This document shows, one piece after another, positions 46,792 through 54,765 of a DNA stretch of 64,000 bases. Below the pieces are notes generated by a model that had not been told where the DNA came from, searched no databases, and was given only the letters and a program-made list of their open reading frames with translations. Source of the DNA: Pseudonocardia acidicola (GTDB lineage Bacteria > Actinomycetota > Actinomycetes > Mycobacteriales > Pseudonocardiaceae); assembly GCF_012911935.1 (NCBI RefSeq), contig NZ_JAAXLA010000006.1:101455-165454 (forward strand), read 5' to 3'. A program made the translations under genes and the position numbers. Every line of letters begins with the position of its first letter. The stretch's first letter is position 1.

Positions 46792-47531
46792 TGCATCTCC
46801 TCGTGGAATCTCAGCCGCCGTGCGACCACATCACGGGCCACCTCGAGAATGGGCCGATCGTGCGCGAAGGCGTGGGCCCGTAGCGCGCTGAGCGCCATCT
46901 CCGGCGTTACCTGCATCTGCTCGATGATCATCCCGGTGGCTTGGTAGATCTCGGTGCGGCGCAGTGGCGACCCCATCAGCCAGCCGTGCGGGTCGGCTCG
47001 GCGCGCGCCGTCGGCCGCACCGTCCACTTTCCCCCCACTGCGCATGCCGAGCAATGCCCACAAGGCTGCGTCGGCGGCCCGGAGCGCACCGTTCAACTCG
47101 TCGGGCTCCAGCAGCCCCGGGGTGTCCCGGTAGAGGTCGAGGACGCCGACGGTGATCGCGCCGGCCTGCAGGGGCAGTACGAACAACGCCCGCACCGGGG
47201 TCCGGCGCGCGGCGGCGGCGAAGACCGGCCACCGACCGTCGACCTGTTCGGTCGGATCGGTCAGATCGGCGACCAGGACCGGGCGACGCACGGTGAACGC
47301 CTCCACACACGGGCCCTCCCCGACGGCGAACTGCAGCTCGTCGAGCTGGCGGGCCACCTCGTCACTGACCCAGATGGGTTCCTGGCGATCCGCGCCGGCC
47401 ATCATGGTGATCGCGGCCCGGGTCACCGGCAGCGCCGCCATACAGGCCTCGCAGATCCGTCGCGGCGCCTCGGGACCACCCTCGGCCACGATCGCGGCCA
47501 GGTCATCCGCCAGCGCACCGAGATCAGCCAT
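46788..47531 (-). CDS. GAF-ANTAR transcription antitermination regulator (first)
   Basis: A 247-residue GAF (about 10-160, with FAVGEGPCVEAFTVRRPVLV) and ANTAR (about 185-240, RTEIYQATGMIIEQMQVTPE) protein. The two genes are translationally coupled paralogues, a common actinobacterial arrangement that may give heterodimers. ATG at 47531 (MADLGALADDLAAIVAEGG) was chosen over an Arg-rich longer frame. It is divergent from the RsbW-like gene. Confidence 0.88.
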   Translation of the reverse strand: MADLGALADDLAAIVAEGGPEAPRRICEACMAALPVTRAAITMMAGADRQEPIWVSDEVARQLDELQFAVGEGPCVEAFTVRRPVLVADLTDPTEQVDGRWPVFAAAARRTPVRALFVLPLQAGAITVGVLDLYRDTPGLLEPDELNGALRAADAALWALLGMRSGGKVDGAADGARRADPHGWLMGSPLRRTEIYQATGMIIEQMQVTPEMALSALRAHAFAHDRPILEVARDVVARRLRFHEEMQ

Positions 47532-47827
47532 CCGGACCGCGCCCGGTCCTGGCCGCCGGGATCCGGCACACGGGCCAGCACCCCATGCCGCACGCCCCTC
47601 TCCGCCATCACGTGCATGCGGACGCTGCACGGCCGCGTCGATGCAGGCCAGGGTCCTCGTACCTCACCGCAGCGGGTCGGGCGGCCCCTGGACCCGGAAT
47701 CGGCCGCTCACCGACGAAAGGTTCCGTTCCGCTCGGTACCGGTCCGCTGCTACATTTGGCTCGCTACTCCAGACCCCGGTAGCCGCCGTTGCCTACTCGG
47801 AGCACAGCGCGCCTACGGGGTGTCTCC

Positions 47828-48298
47828 ATGGCTCATTCACCAGCGGGCGCCGTTCACACCGGTGCCATCATGTCTGACGCCGTCGAGTACGCGGGGTTCG
47901 CCCGCCGGATCTGGTCCGCCGATCCGTACAACCTGGCGGCGATCCGCTTCGAGGTGCACCGCTGGCTGCAGGCACTTCCCATGACCGAGGACGTCGTGGG
48001 CGACGTCGTCCTGGCCGTGAACGAAGCGGCGACGAACTCCATCGAACACGCCTATCGCCCGCTCACCGAGCAGAGCACCGTCGAACTCATGTTCTGGGTC
48101 GACGACGATGTCGTCCACATCGCGATCAGCGATCACGGACGCTGGCGCCCCAGGCCGGCGCATCCCGGCGGAAGGGGCAACGGGATCACCCTCATGCTGC
48201 GACTCGTCGAATCGGTCGTCATCGACCACGACGCCGGCGGCACCCGGGTCCTCCTTCGCCATCCGCTGACCGATGAGCCGGCCCTGGCGACCGGCTGA
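47828..48298 (+). CDS. RsbW-like anti-sigma regulatory kinase (GHKL ATPase)
   Basis: A 156-residue serine kinase-type anti-sigma protein. All ATP-binding boxes are present: N-box VLAVNEAATNSIEHAY, G1 box ISDHGRW and G2 box GGRGNGITLMLRLVE. It would phosphorylate a STAS antagonist and bind a sigma factor. The STAS proteins of this island, however, lack the usual acceptor serine. ATG at 47828 is assumed; 47870 is an alternative. It may be the active counterpart of the two degenerate proteins nearby. Confidence 0.87.
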   Translation: MAHSPAGAVHTGAIMSDAVEYAGFARRIWSADPYNLAAIRFEVHRWLQALPMTEDVVGDVVLAVNEAATNSIEHAYRPLTEQSTVELMFWVDDDVVHIAISDHGRWRPRPAHPGGRGNGITLMLRLVESVVIDHDAGGTRVLLRHPLTDEPALATG

Positions 48299-48653
48299 CC
48301 AGCACGGCGGGCCGGGCGATGGCGCGCGGGAACTCGACCGGGGGCTCGACATCGTCCTCGCCGGGCCGCGGTCGACTGCCCGCACCGACGGCGCCGGGGG
48401 TGTAGCGTCGGGCCGTCGAGAGCATCCGGCGCCGGCACTCGAGCGGATGTCGCGATCGCAGCACCACCCACGACCGCGAAGGTCATCGAGCGGCCTCGGC
48501 TGACACTCCGATCGAGCACGAAGCCGGCCCTGCTCGCCGGGCCGGTGGTACGACGGATCGTATCGATCATGTGATCGACGACCTCACGATCCGCGCCACC
48601 ACTCCACGCCGACCGATCCGATTCGCCGCGGTCGGGCTCGGAGGAGGAACGAC
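48299..48653. other. Gap upstream of small ORF
   Basis: 355 bp with no supported gene or RNA. It must contain the promoter of the 72-residue gene downstream; no clear -35/-10 pair was seen. Confidence 0.4.
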
Positions 48654-48872
48654 ATGATGCTGGAGAGACCGACACGCACCGCGCACGAGCAGAGTGAGTT
48701 CGCCCGAGCACGCGCCGCAGAGAAGCTCCGCCACACGGTCGAGAACCGGAAGGCGGCACGGATCGTCGCCAACCAGGCGTTGGATGCCCAGGACTGCATG
48801 CGCCTGTTGTCGATGCTCGGGCTGGAGCCCGCCGACGAGGACATGGACGACCCAGGGCGCCCGTACGCATAG
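48654..48872 (+). CDS. Small charged hypothetical protein
   Basis: A 72-residue, Arg/Glu-rich helical protein (EFARARAAEKLRHTVENRKA, then LDAQDCMRLLSMLGLEP). The strong site GGAGGAGG a few bases upstream and the good codon use support a real gene; start may be either of two adjacent ATG codons. No known domain. Lying among signalling genes it could be a small adaptor or anti-sigma-type protein, but nothing proves that. Confidence 0.65.
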   Translation: MMLERPTRTAHEQSEFARARAAEKLRHTVENRKAARIVANQALDAQDCMRLLSMLGLEPADEDMDDPGRPYA

Positions 48873-49062
48873 CTCGGCCTGCGGGCCCGGGAGCATCCGA
48901 TCGCCGCACATGTGATCATCTGCCTGGCCCCGGGCAGCCCGGCGGGCTCCGCCGGCCCGCCCCTCGGATATACTTTTCTTCTCGCCCTGGACCCCGGCGT
49001 CATCGGCTGTCCGCGCCTACCCGCGGACGCAGACGCAAGGGGCGAGGTGGGGGGATCACAGG

Positions 49063-49584
49063 ATGTCAGCGGACGGGCAGTTCGCCGCCCACGAGGCACA
49101 GCGGCGTCGACGACCTCGGGAGAATGCCGTACGGACCCGACTGCACGGGCAGCAGGCCACCGCGGTGAACGGGCAGCCCCACATCTGCAGTGACGGCGGC
49201 GCTGACACACCGCCGCTGTGGGCCCGGGTCCGTCTCGGCGGGGCGGCGCTGGAGAGCCTCGGCCGGATCACCTACGTGATCGCCCGCAGCTGCGCGCCGG
49301 AGCCCGCGGCCCGTGCCTTCAGCCGCGCCGCCGGCGAGATCGTCGCGGACGCGATCGATCGCGGCGGGGGCACCTGGGATCTGTGGCAGGACCCCGGCGA
49401 GCTCATCTGCCAGGTCGTCCTGGGCGCTCCCGATCCGGCCAGCGGCCCACGCCATCGGCCCGGCTCGAGCGCCGGACCGACGACCGGCCCGCACCCATGG
49501 CTGCCATACAGCGCCACCCACCGCATCGACGCATACCGCACCCCGAACATGATGGCTGTCCGGATGTCCATCGACAGCCCGTGA
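49063..49584 (+). CDS. Degenerate GHKL (HATPase)-like protein, paralogue
   Basis: A 173-residue paralogue of 45587-46000: residues about 50-130 match it block by block (ARVRLGGAALESLGRITYVI, CAPEPAARAFSRAAGEIVAD, TWDLWQDPGELICQVVLGAP). The ATP-binding boxes are missing here too. It has a different, Arg-rich N-terminal extension and lacks the cysteine cluster. It converges on the KaiC-like gene with an 11-bp gap. Confidence 0.68.
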   Translation: MSADGQFAAHEAQRRRRPRENAVRTRLHGQQATAVNGQPHICSDGGADTPPLWARVRLGGAALESLGRITYVIARSCAPEPAARAFSRAAGEIVADAIDRGGGTWDLWQDPGELICQVVLGAPDPASGPRHRPGSSAGPTTGPHPWLPYSATHRIDAYRTPNMMAVRMSIDSP

Positions 49585-49595
49585 ACGGCCGACCG

Positions 49596-50975
49596 TCACG
49601 ACGGTGACGACGTGAGGGTGATCCCCCCCGTCGAGATCTCGAATTCCCGCACCCGGACATCGTGTCCGCCGGCACGGCTTTTCAGGACCGTGAGGGTACG
49701 CGACACGGCCCGCCCAGACTCTCGGAACCGCAGGAGCACGACGTTGTCCGCCAGATGCGAGACGTTGTGCTCACTGAGGCGGGTCAGCCCGTACAACTCC
49801 GGGACCTCATAGGTCATGAGGAGACTGACACCACGGCGGGAGCATCTCTGCGTGAGCGAGTAGAGGTATTCCCGAAATCGGGTCACATCCGATGCGGCGC
49901 CCTGCAGGTCTCCCAGGCTGTCGATCAGCACCCGCCGCGCCCCGGTGGCCTCCACCAGGTCGAGAAGTTCGTACACCCACTCGTCGAGATAGAGGTCGAC
50001 GGGACTGCGGTACAGCAACGTGATGCCGTCCTCGATCATCGACCAGCCGAACTGCTGCGCGGCTCGCTCCAGTTGCGCGGGGTTCTCCTGCATGGTCGCG
50101 ACCAGCCCGGGGTCGCCTTCGCGGGCACCGTGGAAGACGAAACTCAGTCCCATGAGCGTCTTGCCGACTCCCGTGGGCCCGGCCAGCAGGATGGACGAGC
50201 CCGGCCAGAACCCGTCTTTCAGCATGTCGTCGAGCGCCGCGATCCCGGATCGGCAGCGCACCTCGCCGAGACTGTAGTCGGTGGCGTCACGAGGATCGGC
50301 GAGACGCGGAAAGACCGTGACCCCGCTGCTCGAGAGCCGATAAGCGTGCTTGCCCGAGAGGAAGTCACCTCCACGCAGTTTCTGGACCTGCAGAGCTCGG
50401 GCCGTCCGCTCGGCGACCCCCACGTCTCCCAAGGCGATGATCGCGTCGGCGACGGCGAACTCAGGAGCCAGGACGATCTCCTCCTCCCCGTACTCCCCGA
50501 CCCACAGAGTGGTCACCGGATACGCACTGAAAAGACCGGCAAGACCGTGCAGGAATCGCCGGAAGTCGGCGTCGTCGGTCGCGTAGACACGCAGCGCCTT
50601 GAAGCTGTCGATGACGATCATCGCGGGCCGGCGCTCCCTGATGAGCCCTCGCACCCCGTCCAGAACCCGACTGAGCCCTCCTTCCTGGAGGATTACCCCG
50701 AGATCTTCGTAGAAGACACTCTTGCCGACCTCGGTAGGCTTGAAGAAGGTCAATGTCTGGCCGAAGCGAAGAAGCTTCTCGAGTGGCTCGGAGACCGTGG
50801 AGAGGTACAGCGCCGGTCGATCGGCCCGGGCGTTGGCGAACGCACATTGCTGAGCGAGGATCGTCTTCCCCGACCCGGGTAGGCCGACGATGAGAGTGAT
50901 CCCGTCACGAGGCAGGCCGCCGCCCAGCACGTCGTCGAGGCGCTGGGCGCCCGTCATCATCCGGTCTGCCATCAT
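49596..50975 (-). CDS. Two-domain KaiC-like RecA ATPase
   Basis: A 459-residue protein with two RecA/KaiC domains. Walker A motifs are GLPGSGKT (31-38) and GPTGVGKT (266-273); Walker B strands are AMIVIDSFKAL and RRVLIDSLGDL. The catalytic Glu pair of KaiC is reduced to SE (Glu63) and QE (Glu297). No KaiA or KaiB is present, so a clock role is unlikely; such proteins serve signalling in many bacteria. ATG start overlaps the MerR-receiver gene by four bases, so the products are probably partners. Confidence 0.87.
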   Translation of the reverse strand: MMADRMMTGAQRLDDVLGGGLPRDGITLIVGLPGSGKTILAQQCAFANARADRPALYLSTVSEPLEKLLRFGQTLTFFKPTEVGKSVFYEDLGVILQEGGLSRVLDGVRGLIRERRPAMIVIDSFKALRVYATDDADFRRFLHGLAGLFSAYPVTTLWVGEYGEEEIVLAPEFAVADAIIALGDVGVAERTARALQVQKLRGGDFLSGKHAYRLSSSGVTVFPRLADPRDATDYSLGEVRCRSGIAALDDMLKDGFWPGSSILLAGPTGVGKTLMGLSFVFHGAREGDPGLVATMQENPAQLERAAQQFGWSMIEDGITLLYRSPVDLYLDEWVYELLDLVEATGARRVLIDSLGDLQGAASDVTRFREYLYSLTQRCSRRGVSLLMTYEVPELYGLTRLSEHNVSHLADNVVLLRFRESGRAVSRTLTVLKSRAGGHDVRVREFEISTGGITLTSSPS

Positions 50976-51628
50976 TCCTCCACTCTTCGGCGCAGGAGCC
51001 CGCTCCGCCCCAGCAGATCCTCGATCGTCGCGACGAGCTGCAGAGATTCGAGCGGCTTATGGAGGAAGGCAGATGCTCCTGCCGCGAGCGCCTCGTCGCG
51101 CAGCTCCAGGGTGGAGATGGCCAGGATCGGCGCATCGAAGTACCGGCGCAGATACGTGCACAACTGCAGCCCCCGTCCACCGGAGATCAGCAGGTCGATC
51201 ACCGCAAGGTCGGGCGCTTTCCCCTCCATCTGGACGAGAGCGTCGTCCGCGTCAGCGACGAGCACGACGTCGTAGCCCTCGGTTCGGAGGAAGTACTCGG
51301 CGAAGTCCGCCGCGAAGCGGTCCTGCTCCGCCAGCAGGATCAACAGCGTTGTGAGCTTCACAGGACGATCGATGTCGTGCAGCGCGACACCGGCATGGAG
51401 GCGCTCGCGGAGAGCACGGTGGGCGTCGGCGGGAGAGAGGCCGGCGCCGATGCTGTCGCGCAGGAACCGCAGCTGTTCCAGCTGCGGTCGTGTGTACAGC
51501 CGGTGGCCGCCCGGGCTCCGCTCGGGAACGACGACGTCGTAGCGGTCCTCCCAGGTCCGCAGTGTGGGCGCTCGGATGCCGAGCATGCGGGCGACAGCAC
51601 CGATGCTGAAGACAGGTGGGTCAGGCAC
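50972..51628 (-). CDS. MerR HTH - receiver domain fusion regulator
   Basis: A 218-residue regulator with an N-terminal MerR DNA-binding domain (residues 6-78, FSIGAVARMLGIRAPTLRTW and GGHRLYTRPQLEQLRFL) joined to a response-regulator receiver domain (about 93-208). The receiver has Asp145 (LAVIDLLISGG), an acidic pair Glu101/Asp103, Ser172/Thr173 and Lys191 (FLHKPLES). No histidine kinase is adjacent. The stop overlaps the KaiC-like ATG, suggesting joint action. Usual MerR effectors are C-terminal ligand domains, so a receiver is uncommon. Confidence 0.87.
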   Translation of the reverse strand: MPDPPVFSIGAVARMLGIRAPTLRTWEDRYDVVVPERSPGGHRLYTRPQLEQLRFLRDSIGAGLSPADAHRALRERLHAGVALHDIDRPVKLTTLLILLAEQDRFAADFAEYFLRTEGYDVVLVADADDALVQMEGKAPDLAVIDLLISGGRGLQLCTYLRRYFDAPILAISTLELRDEALAAGASAFLHKPLESLQLVATIEDLLGRSGLLRRRVEE

Positions 51629-51833
51629 GTCAGCACGCCTATCTGCTGTTCACGAGCCCTTCTGACTACCGCGTGCCGGAGACCGGTGCAAGCACCCTGG
51701 CCGATCGGAGGAAGCCCCGACCGGCTCGCCGCTCGGGTGCCCGCGTCTCCCGCGGCGCCCCGGCTGCCGGGCTCAGCCGCTCGCCCCTGTCAGGCCGGGC
51801 TCCTGGGCCGGTGTGGCCGGGAGCGGTGCGTGA

Positions 51834-52541
51834 TCAGGAGGCGCCCCCGAGCCGGACCAGGGCCTGCAGCGCGGCCTGCAGCATCACGCGGGTGTCGGGG
51901 TCGTCGAGGTCGAGGCGGGTGAGCTCACGGATGCGCTGAACGCGGTAGCGCACCGTGCTGCGGTGAACACCCAGGGCTCGTGAGGCTCCGTCGTAGTCGC
52001 AGCCACGATCGAGGTACATCGAGAGGGTCCTGACAAGCTGGGATCGCTGGCGCGAGTCGTACCCGAGAAGGACGCCGAGCCAGTCCCGGACGAACCGCGC
52101 CAACCCGCCACCGGCCTCCGCGGCCGCGAGAACGCGAGAAATTCGCTCCTCGTCGGGCGCGGTGATGCCGGACGGCCAGGCAGGACCAGGCGGCCGGTCG
52201 GCCGCGGCGAGAGCGGCGTCCAGCCCGTCGGCCACGGGCACTGTGGCACGAACCAGCGGGCATCGCAGCTGCGCGAGCATCACCGGATCGGCTCCGAACA
52301 AGGCGAGCTTGGCGTGCGGCCAGCCCCCCGCCTGCTCCAGCGCAGCGGCGAAGACGGCCACGCACCCTGGATCTCGCAGCCGCAGGCCGGACAGGTCGAC
52401 CGCGACACAGCCTGCTTCCGGTAGTAACTCGACCAGCGCGCGGCGCACCGCGGGCGCGGTCTGCCAGGACAACGCGCCGCTCAGCCGTGCCACGACGTAC
52501 CTGCCTCGCGGCTGGATCACCACGTCCACGGCGTCGTCCAT
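51834..52541 (-). CDS. STAS - PucR-type HTH regulator
   Basis: A 235-residue protein with an N-terminal STAS-like domain (about 5-110: YVVARLSGALSWQTAPAVRR and GCVAVDLSGLRLRDPG) and a C-terminal PucR/CdaR HTH (about 165-230: RTLSMYLDRGCDYDGASRAL and VHRSTVRYRVQRIRELTRL). At the site where STAS antagonists carry the phosphorylated Ser it has Pro (RDPGC). It should bind DNA through the PucR part. Target genes are unknown, the MEDS gene upstream on the same strand being one candidate. Confidence 0.82.
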   Translation of the reverse strand: MDDAVDVVIQPRGRYVVARLSGALSWQTAPAVRRALVELLPEAGCVAVDLSGLRLRDPGCVAVFAAALEQAGGWPHAKLALFGADPVMLAQLRCPLVRATVPVADGLDAALAAADRPPGPAWPSGITAPDEERISRVLAAAEAGGGLARFVRDWLGVLLGYDSRQRSQLVRTLSMYLDRGCDYDGASRALGVHRSTVRYRVQRIRELTRLDLDDPDTRVMLQAALQALVRLGGAS

Positions 52542-52668
52542 GCTGCGCCTCGCCCTGCTCCGGTGACGCGGTCAACGGTCAACGGTCCTCGGCCGACGTC
52601 GGATCGGCCAGACCTGCTGAGAAAGTGGCGAGGCCAGGGTGGAGTGCCGAGGAAACGCCGAGGTCAAC

Positions 52669-53271
52669 CTACTCAGGGGGTTCGGTGGGTAGCCGGGCCA
52701 GCACGTAGCCACCCATCCAGACGTCCGGGTGCGTCTTCGTCGAGGCGATGACGACGTCACCGCCGAACACCCCGAAGTCGAACATGCAGACGTCGACGTG
52801 CGGGAAGGCCTTGGCGCGCTTCGTCGCTCGGGCCTCGTAGTCCACGAGTCGGGGCCGCAAGCCGACAGACCCGATGCGCGGGTGCAGAGCGGTCATGTCG
52901 GTGATCGTGCGGGTGAAATGGTGTCCGTCCAGCGCGGCGATCGTGCCGGCCCAGACGTCGGCCGCGTGGATCAACCGGTCGACGTCGAGCGGGTCACCCG
53001 TCACCGGGTCCCACGGCCGGCTCACCTCGAACAACCGCACATCCACACCGTCCTCGGACATCACGGCGGCCAGCCGCCGGCCGTCGCGGAGACGCCCGAC
53101 ATAGCGGCAGGCCTCCCCGGCCTGGAGACCCTCGACGAAGAACGACAGCGCCACCCGCTCCCGCTCGTCGTCGCCCCGGACGAAGGCACACACGTGGTCA
53201 TGGGTCGACAGATGCGCCCGGCCCAACGTGACCGTGCGCCGGCCGGCGACCGGCGACAGGGGAGTTCTCAC
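52669..53271 (-). CDS. MEDS domain protein 2
   Basis: A 200-residue MEDS domain: HLSTHDHVCAFVRGDDERER, VALSFFVEGLQAGEACRYVG, and VCMFDFGVFGGDVVIAST followed by THPDVWMGGYVL. It ends earlier than the other two MEDS proteins, lacking the NPYYL block. Start is GTG (VRTPLSPVAG). A perfect 20-bp tandem duplication lies just upstream. It is probably transcribed toward the STAS-PucR gene 127 bp away. Confidence 0.83.
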   Translation of the reverse strand: MRTPLSPVAGRRTVTLGRAHLSTHDHVCAFVRGDDERERVALSFFVEGLQAGEACRYVGRLRDGRRLAAVMSEDGVDVRLFEVSRPWDPVTGDPLDVDRLIHAADVWAGTIAALDGHHFTRTITDMTALHPRIGSVGLRPRLVDYEARATKRAKAFPHVDVCMFDFGVFGGDVVIASTKTHPDVWMGGYVLARLPTEPPE

Positions 53272-53293
53272 ACCGCCATCTCGGCGTCACCCA

Positions 53294-53333
53294 TCTCCAT
53301 CCAGGTCGTCAGCTCTCCATCCAGGTCGTCAGC
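53294..53333. repeat. 20-bp tandem duplication upstream of MEDS 2
   Basis: TCTCCATCCAGGTCGTCAGC occurs twice without change (53294-53313 and 53314-53333), ending 23 bp from the MEDS 2 start. The 20-bp period is about two helical turns, as for repeated regulator sites. Confidence 0.8.
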
Positions 53334-53575
53334 GGAGACGGGACCGCACTCGACCGGCAATCCCGAGGAGCCTCCGAGTGGGCCTACCCTCCTCGCCGCA
53401 CCAGCCGAGGGCAAGACCCCGGCCACGTCGGAGACCCACCTGCTCGGCAGGCCGAGAAGGGCTGGTCTGCCCGCCGGCACCCTGCGACCATGAGGCCACA
53501 AACAGATCGGCTCGGGCCGGCCGAACCCGTGTGTCACGGCCGGCTCCAGCGCCATCCCGGAGAAGGCGATCGCAT
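53334..53575. other. Remainder of the divergent MEDS 2 / STAS gap
   Basis: With the repeat this makes a 304-bp intergenic region between divergent genes. I see no gene in it; it must hold two promoters, neither of which is obvious. Confidence 0.4.
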
Positions 53576-53956
53576 ATGGGCACGAACGCCAACCGGCGTG
53601 CGGGCACACCGGCAACCCTGACACTTCGACTTGATCACCTCCGGGGCGACGCGGTGATCGTCCACGCCAGCGGGCGACTGGACCGCGCGACGGCACTGCG
53701 CCTCCGACAGCTGCTCGATGATCAGCTAGCCGCAGCACCGCGGGCGATCGTGCTCGATCTCACTTCGGTGTCCGTCGTCGAGCCGGACGGGGTCGAGACC
53801 CTCGACTACGTCGCACGCCGCGCCGGCGAGGCCGACATCGGCCTGGGTCTGGTCACCGTTGACGGCGCTGTGATCCGGGCCCTCGCGACCGCCGGCGTGG
53901 ACGCCCTGTTCGATGTCTACCCCAGCACCGAGGCGGCCCGGCGCGCCCTGACGTGA
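53576..53956 (+). CDS. STAS domain protein
   Basis: A 126-residue STAS domain, the fold of anti-sigma antagonists: LRGDAVIVHASGRLDRATAL, the central strand AIVLDLTSVSVVEPDGVETL and the C-terminal helix STEAARRALT. The acceptor Asp-Ser pair of SpoIIAA is replaced by Glu-Pro-Asp, so phosphorylation by the RsbW-like kinase at the usual place is not possible. It may be a constitutive antagonist. A small CG-rich hairpin at 53976-53990 follows. Confidence 0.83.
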   Translation: MGTNANRRAGTPATLTLRLDHLRGDAVIVHASGRLDRATALRLRQLLDDQLAAAPRAIVLDLTSVSVVEPDGVETLDYVARRAGEADIGLGLVTVDGAVIRALATAGVDALFDVYPSTEAARRALT

Positions 53957-54078
53957 CGCTCGGCCCCGCGACGGCCGCGGCGTAGCCGCGCCGGATGGCC
54001 TTGCGACAGCATGTTTGACCGCGAGAAATCCGCATACCCTCATCCCCGGAAGCACCCGTCGATCATGTGGGGTGTGTC

Positions 54079-54765
54079 GTGTCCAACGGCCTTGCCTTGG
54101 GAGTCGGGCGCATCGAAGCGACGCTGGGCGATCACATCTGTGGTGTGTACTCCAGCGAGTTCGAGCGGGACCAGGTCGTGATCCCGTTCCTCGAAGCCGG
54201 ACTGGAGTCGGGTGACAAGTGCATCTGCGTCGTCGACGGGACCCCTCCGCGGGAGATCGTCGCGATCCTCGAGACCTACCTCGACGCCTCGGCGTTCGCC
54301 GCCAGCAAGCAGCTCGAGGTCATCGGCGCCGCCGACATGTACCTGCGATCCGGCCGCTTCTCCGCCGATGAGGTGATCAGCTCGTGGAAGGCCGCGATGT
54401 CCGACGTGATGTACGACGGGCGGTTCGACACCGTGCGCGCGGTGGAGACCTGGTCGCGGCGCGACGTCGTCCCCGACATGCACGAACTCCTGATGCTCGA
54501 GTCCGAGATGAACCGGTACCTGCCGCTCTACCCGCAGGTCATCGTGTGCCTGTACGACACCGACCGCTTCGGGGGCGGCATCATCATCGATCTGCTCAAG
54601 ACACACCCCCGTGTGCTGGTGGGCGAGACGCTCCTCGAGAACCCCTACTACCTGACACCCGATGAGCTCCTGACGATGGCGGTGAAGCGCGAGGACGTCA
54701 GCGCGAACACCGAGAACGAGGAGGCGGCGAAGTGGTTCTCCGACGTGACGACTGGCTCGACGTAG
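54079..54765 (+). CDS. MEDS domain protein 3, coupled to the monooxygenase operon
   Basis: A 228-residue MEDS protein: ATLGDHICGVYSSEFERDQV, VVIPFLEAGLESGDKCICVV, VIVCLYDTDRFGGGIIIDLL and HPRVLVGETLLENPYYL. It is the closest match to MEDS 1. Its last 34 bases overlap the monooxygenase alpha subunit gene in another frame, so it is the first gene of that operon. GTG at 54079 is preferred for its GGGG site; a GTG four codons earlier is possible. It is a candidate substrate or redox sensor for the oxygenase. Confidence 0.85.
   Translation: MSNGLALGVGRIEATLGDHICGVYSSEFERDQVVIPFLEAGLESGDKCICVVDGTPPREIVAILETYLDASAFAASKQLEVIGAADMYLRSGRFSADEVISSWKAAMSDVMYDGRFDTVRAVETWSRRDVVPDMHELLMLESEMNRYLPLYPQVIVCLYDTDRFGGGIIIDLLKTHPRVLVGETLLENPYYLTPDELLTMAVKREDVSANTENEEAAKWFSDVTTGST

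Noticed and set aside
49596..50975. Circadian clock KaiC
   Set aside because: No kaiA or kaiB, altered catalytic glutamates and no clear Ser-Thr phosphorylation pair; it is better called KaiC-like.
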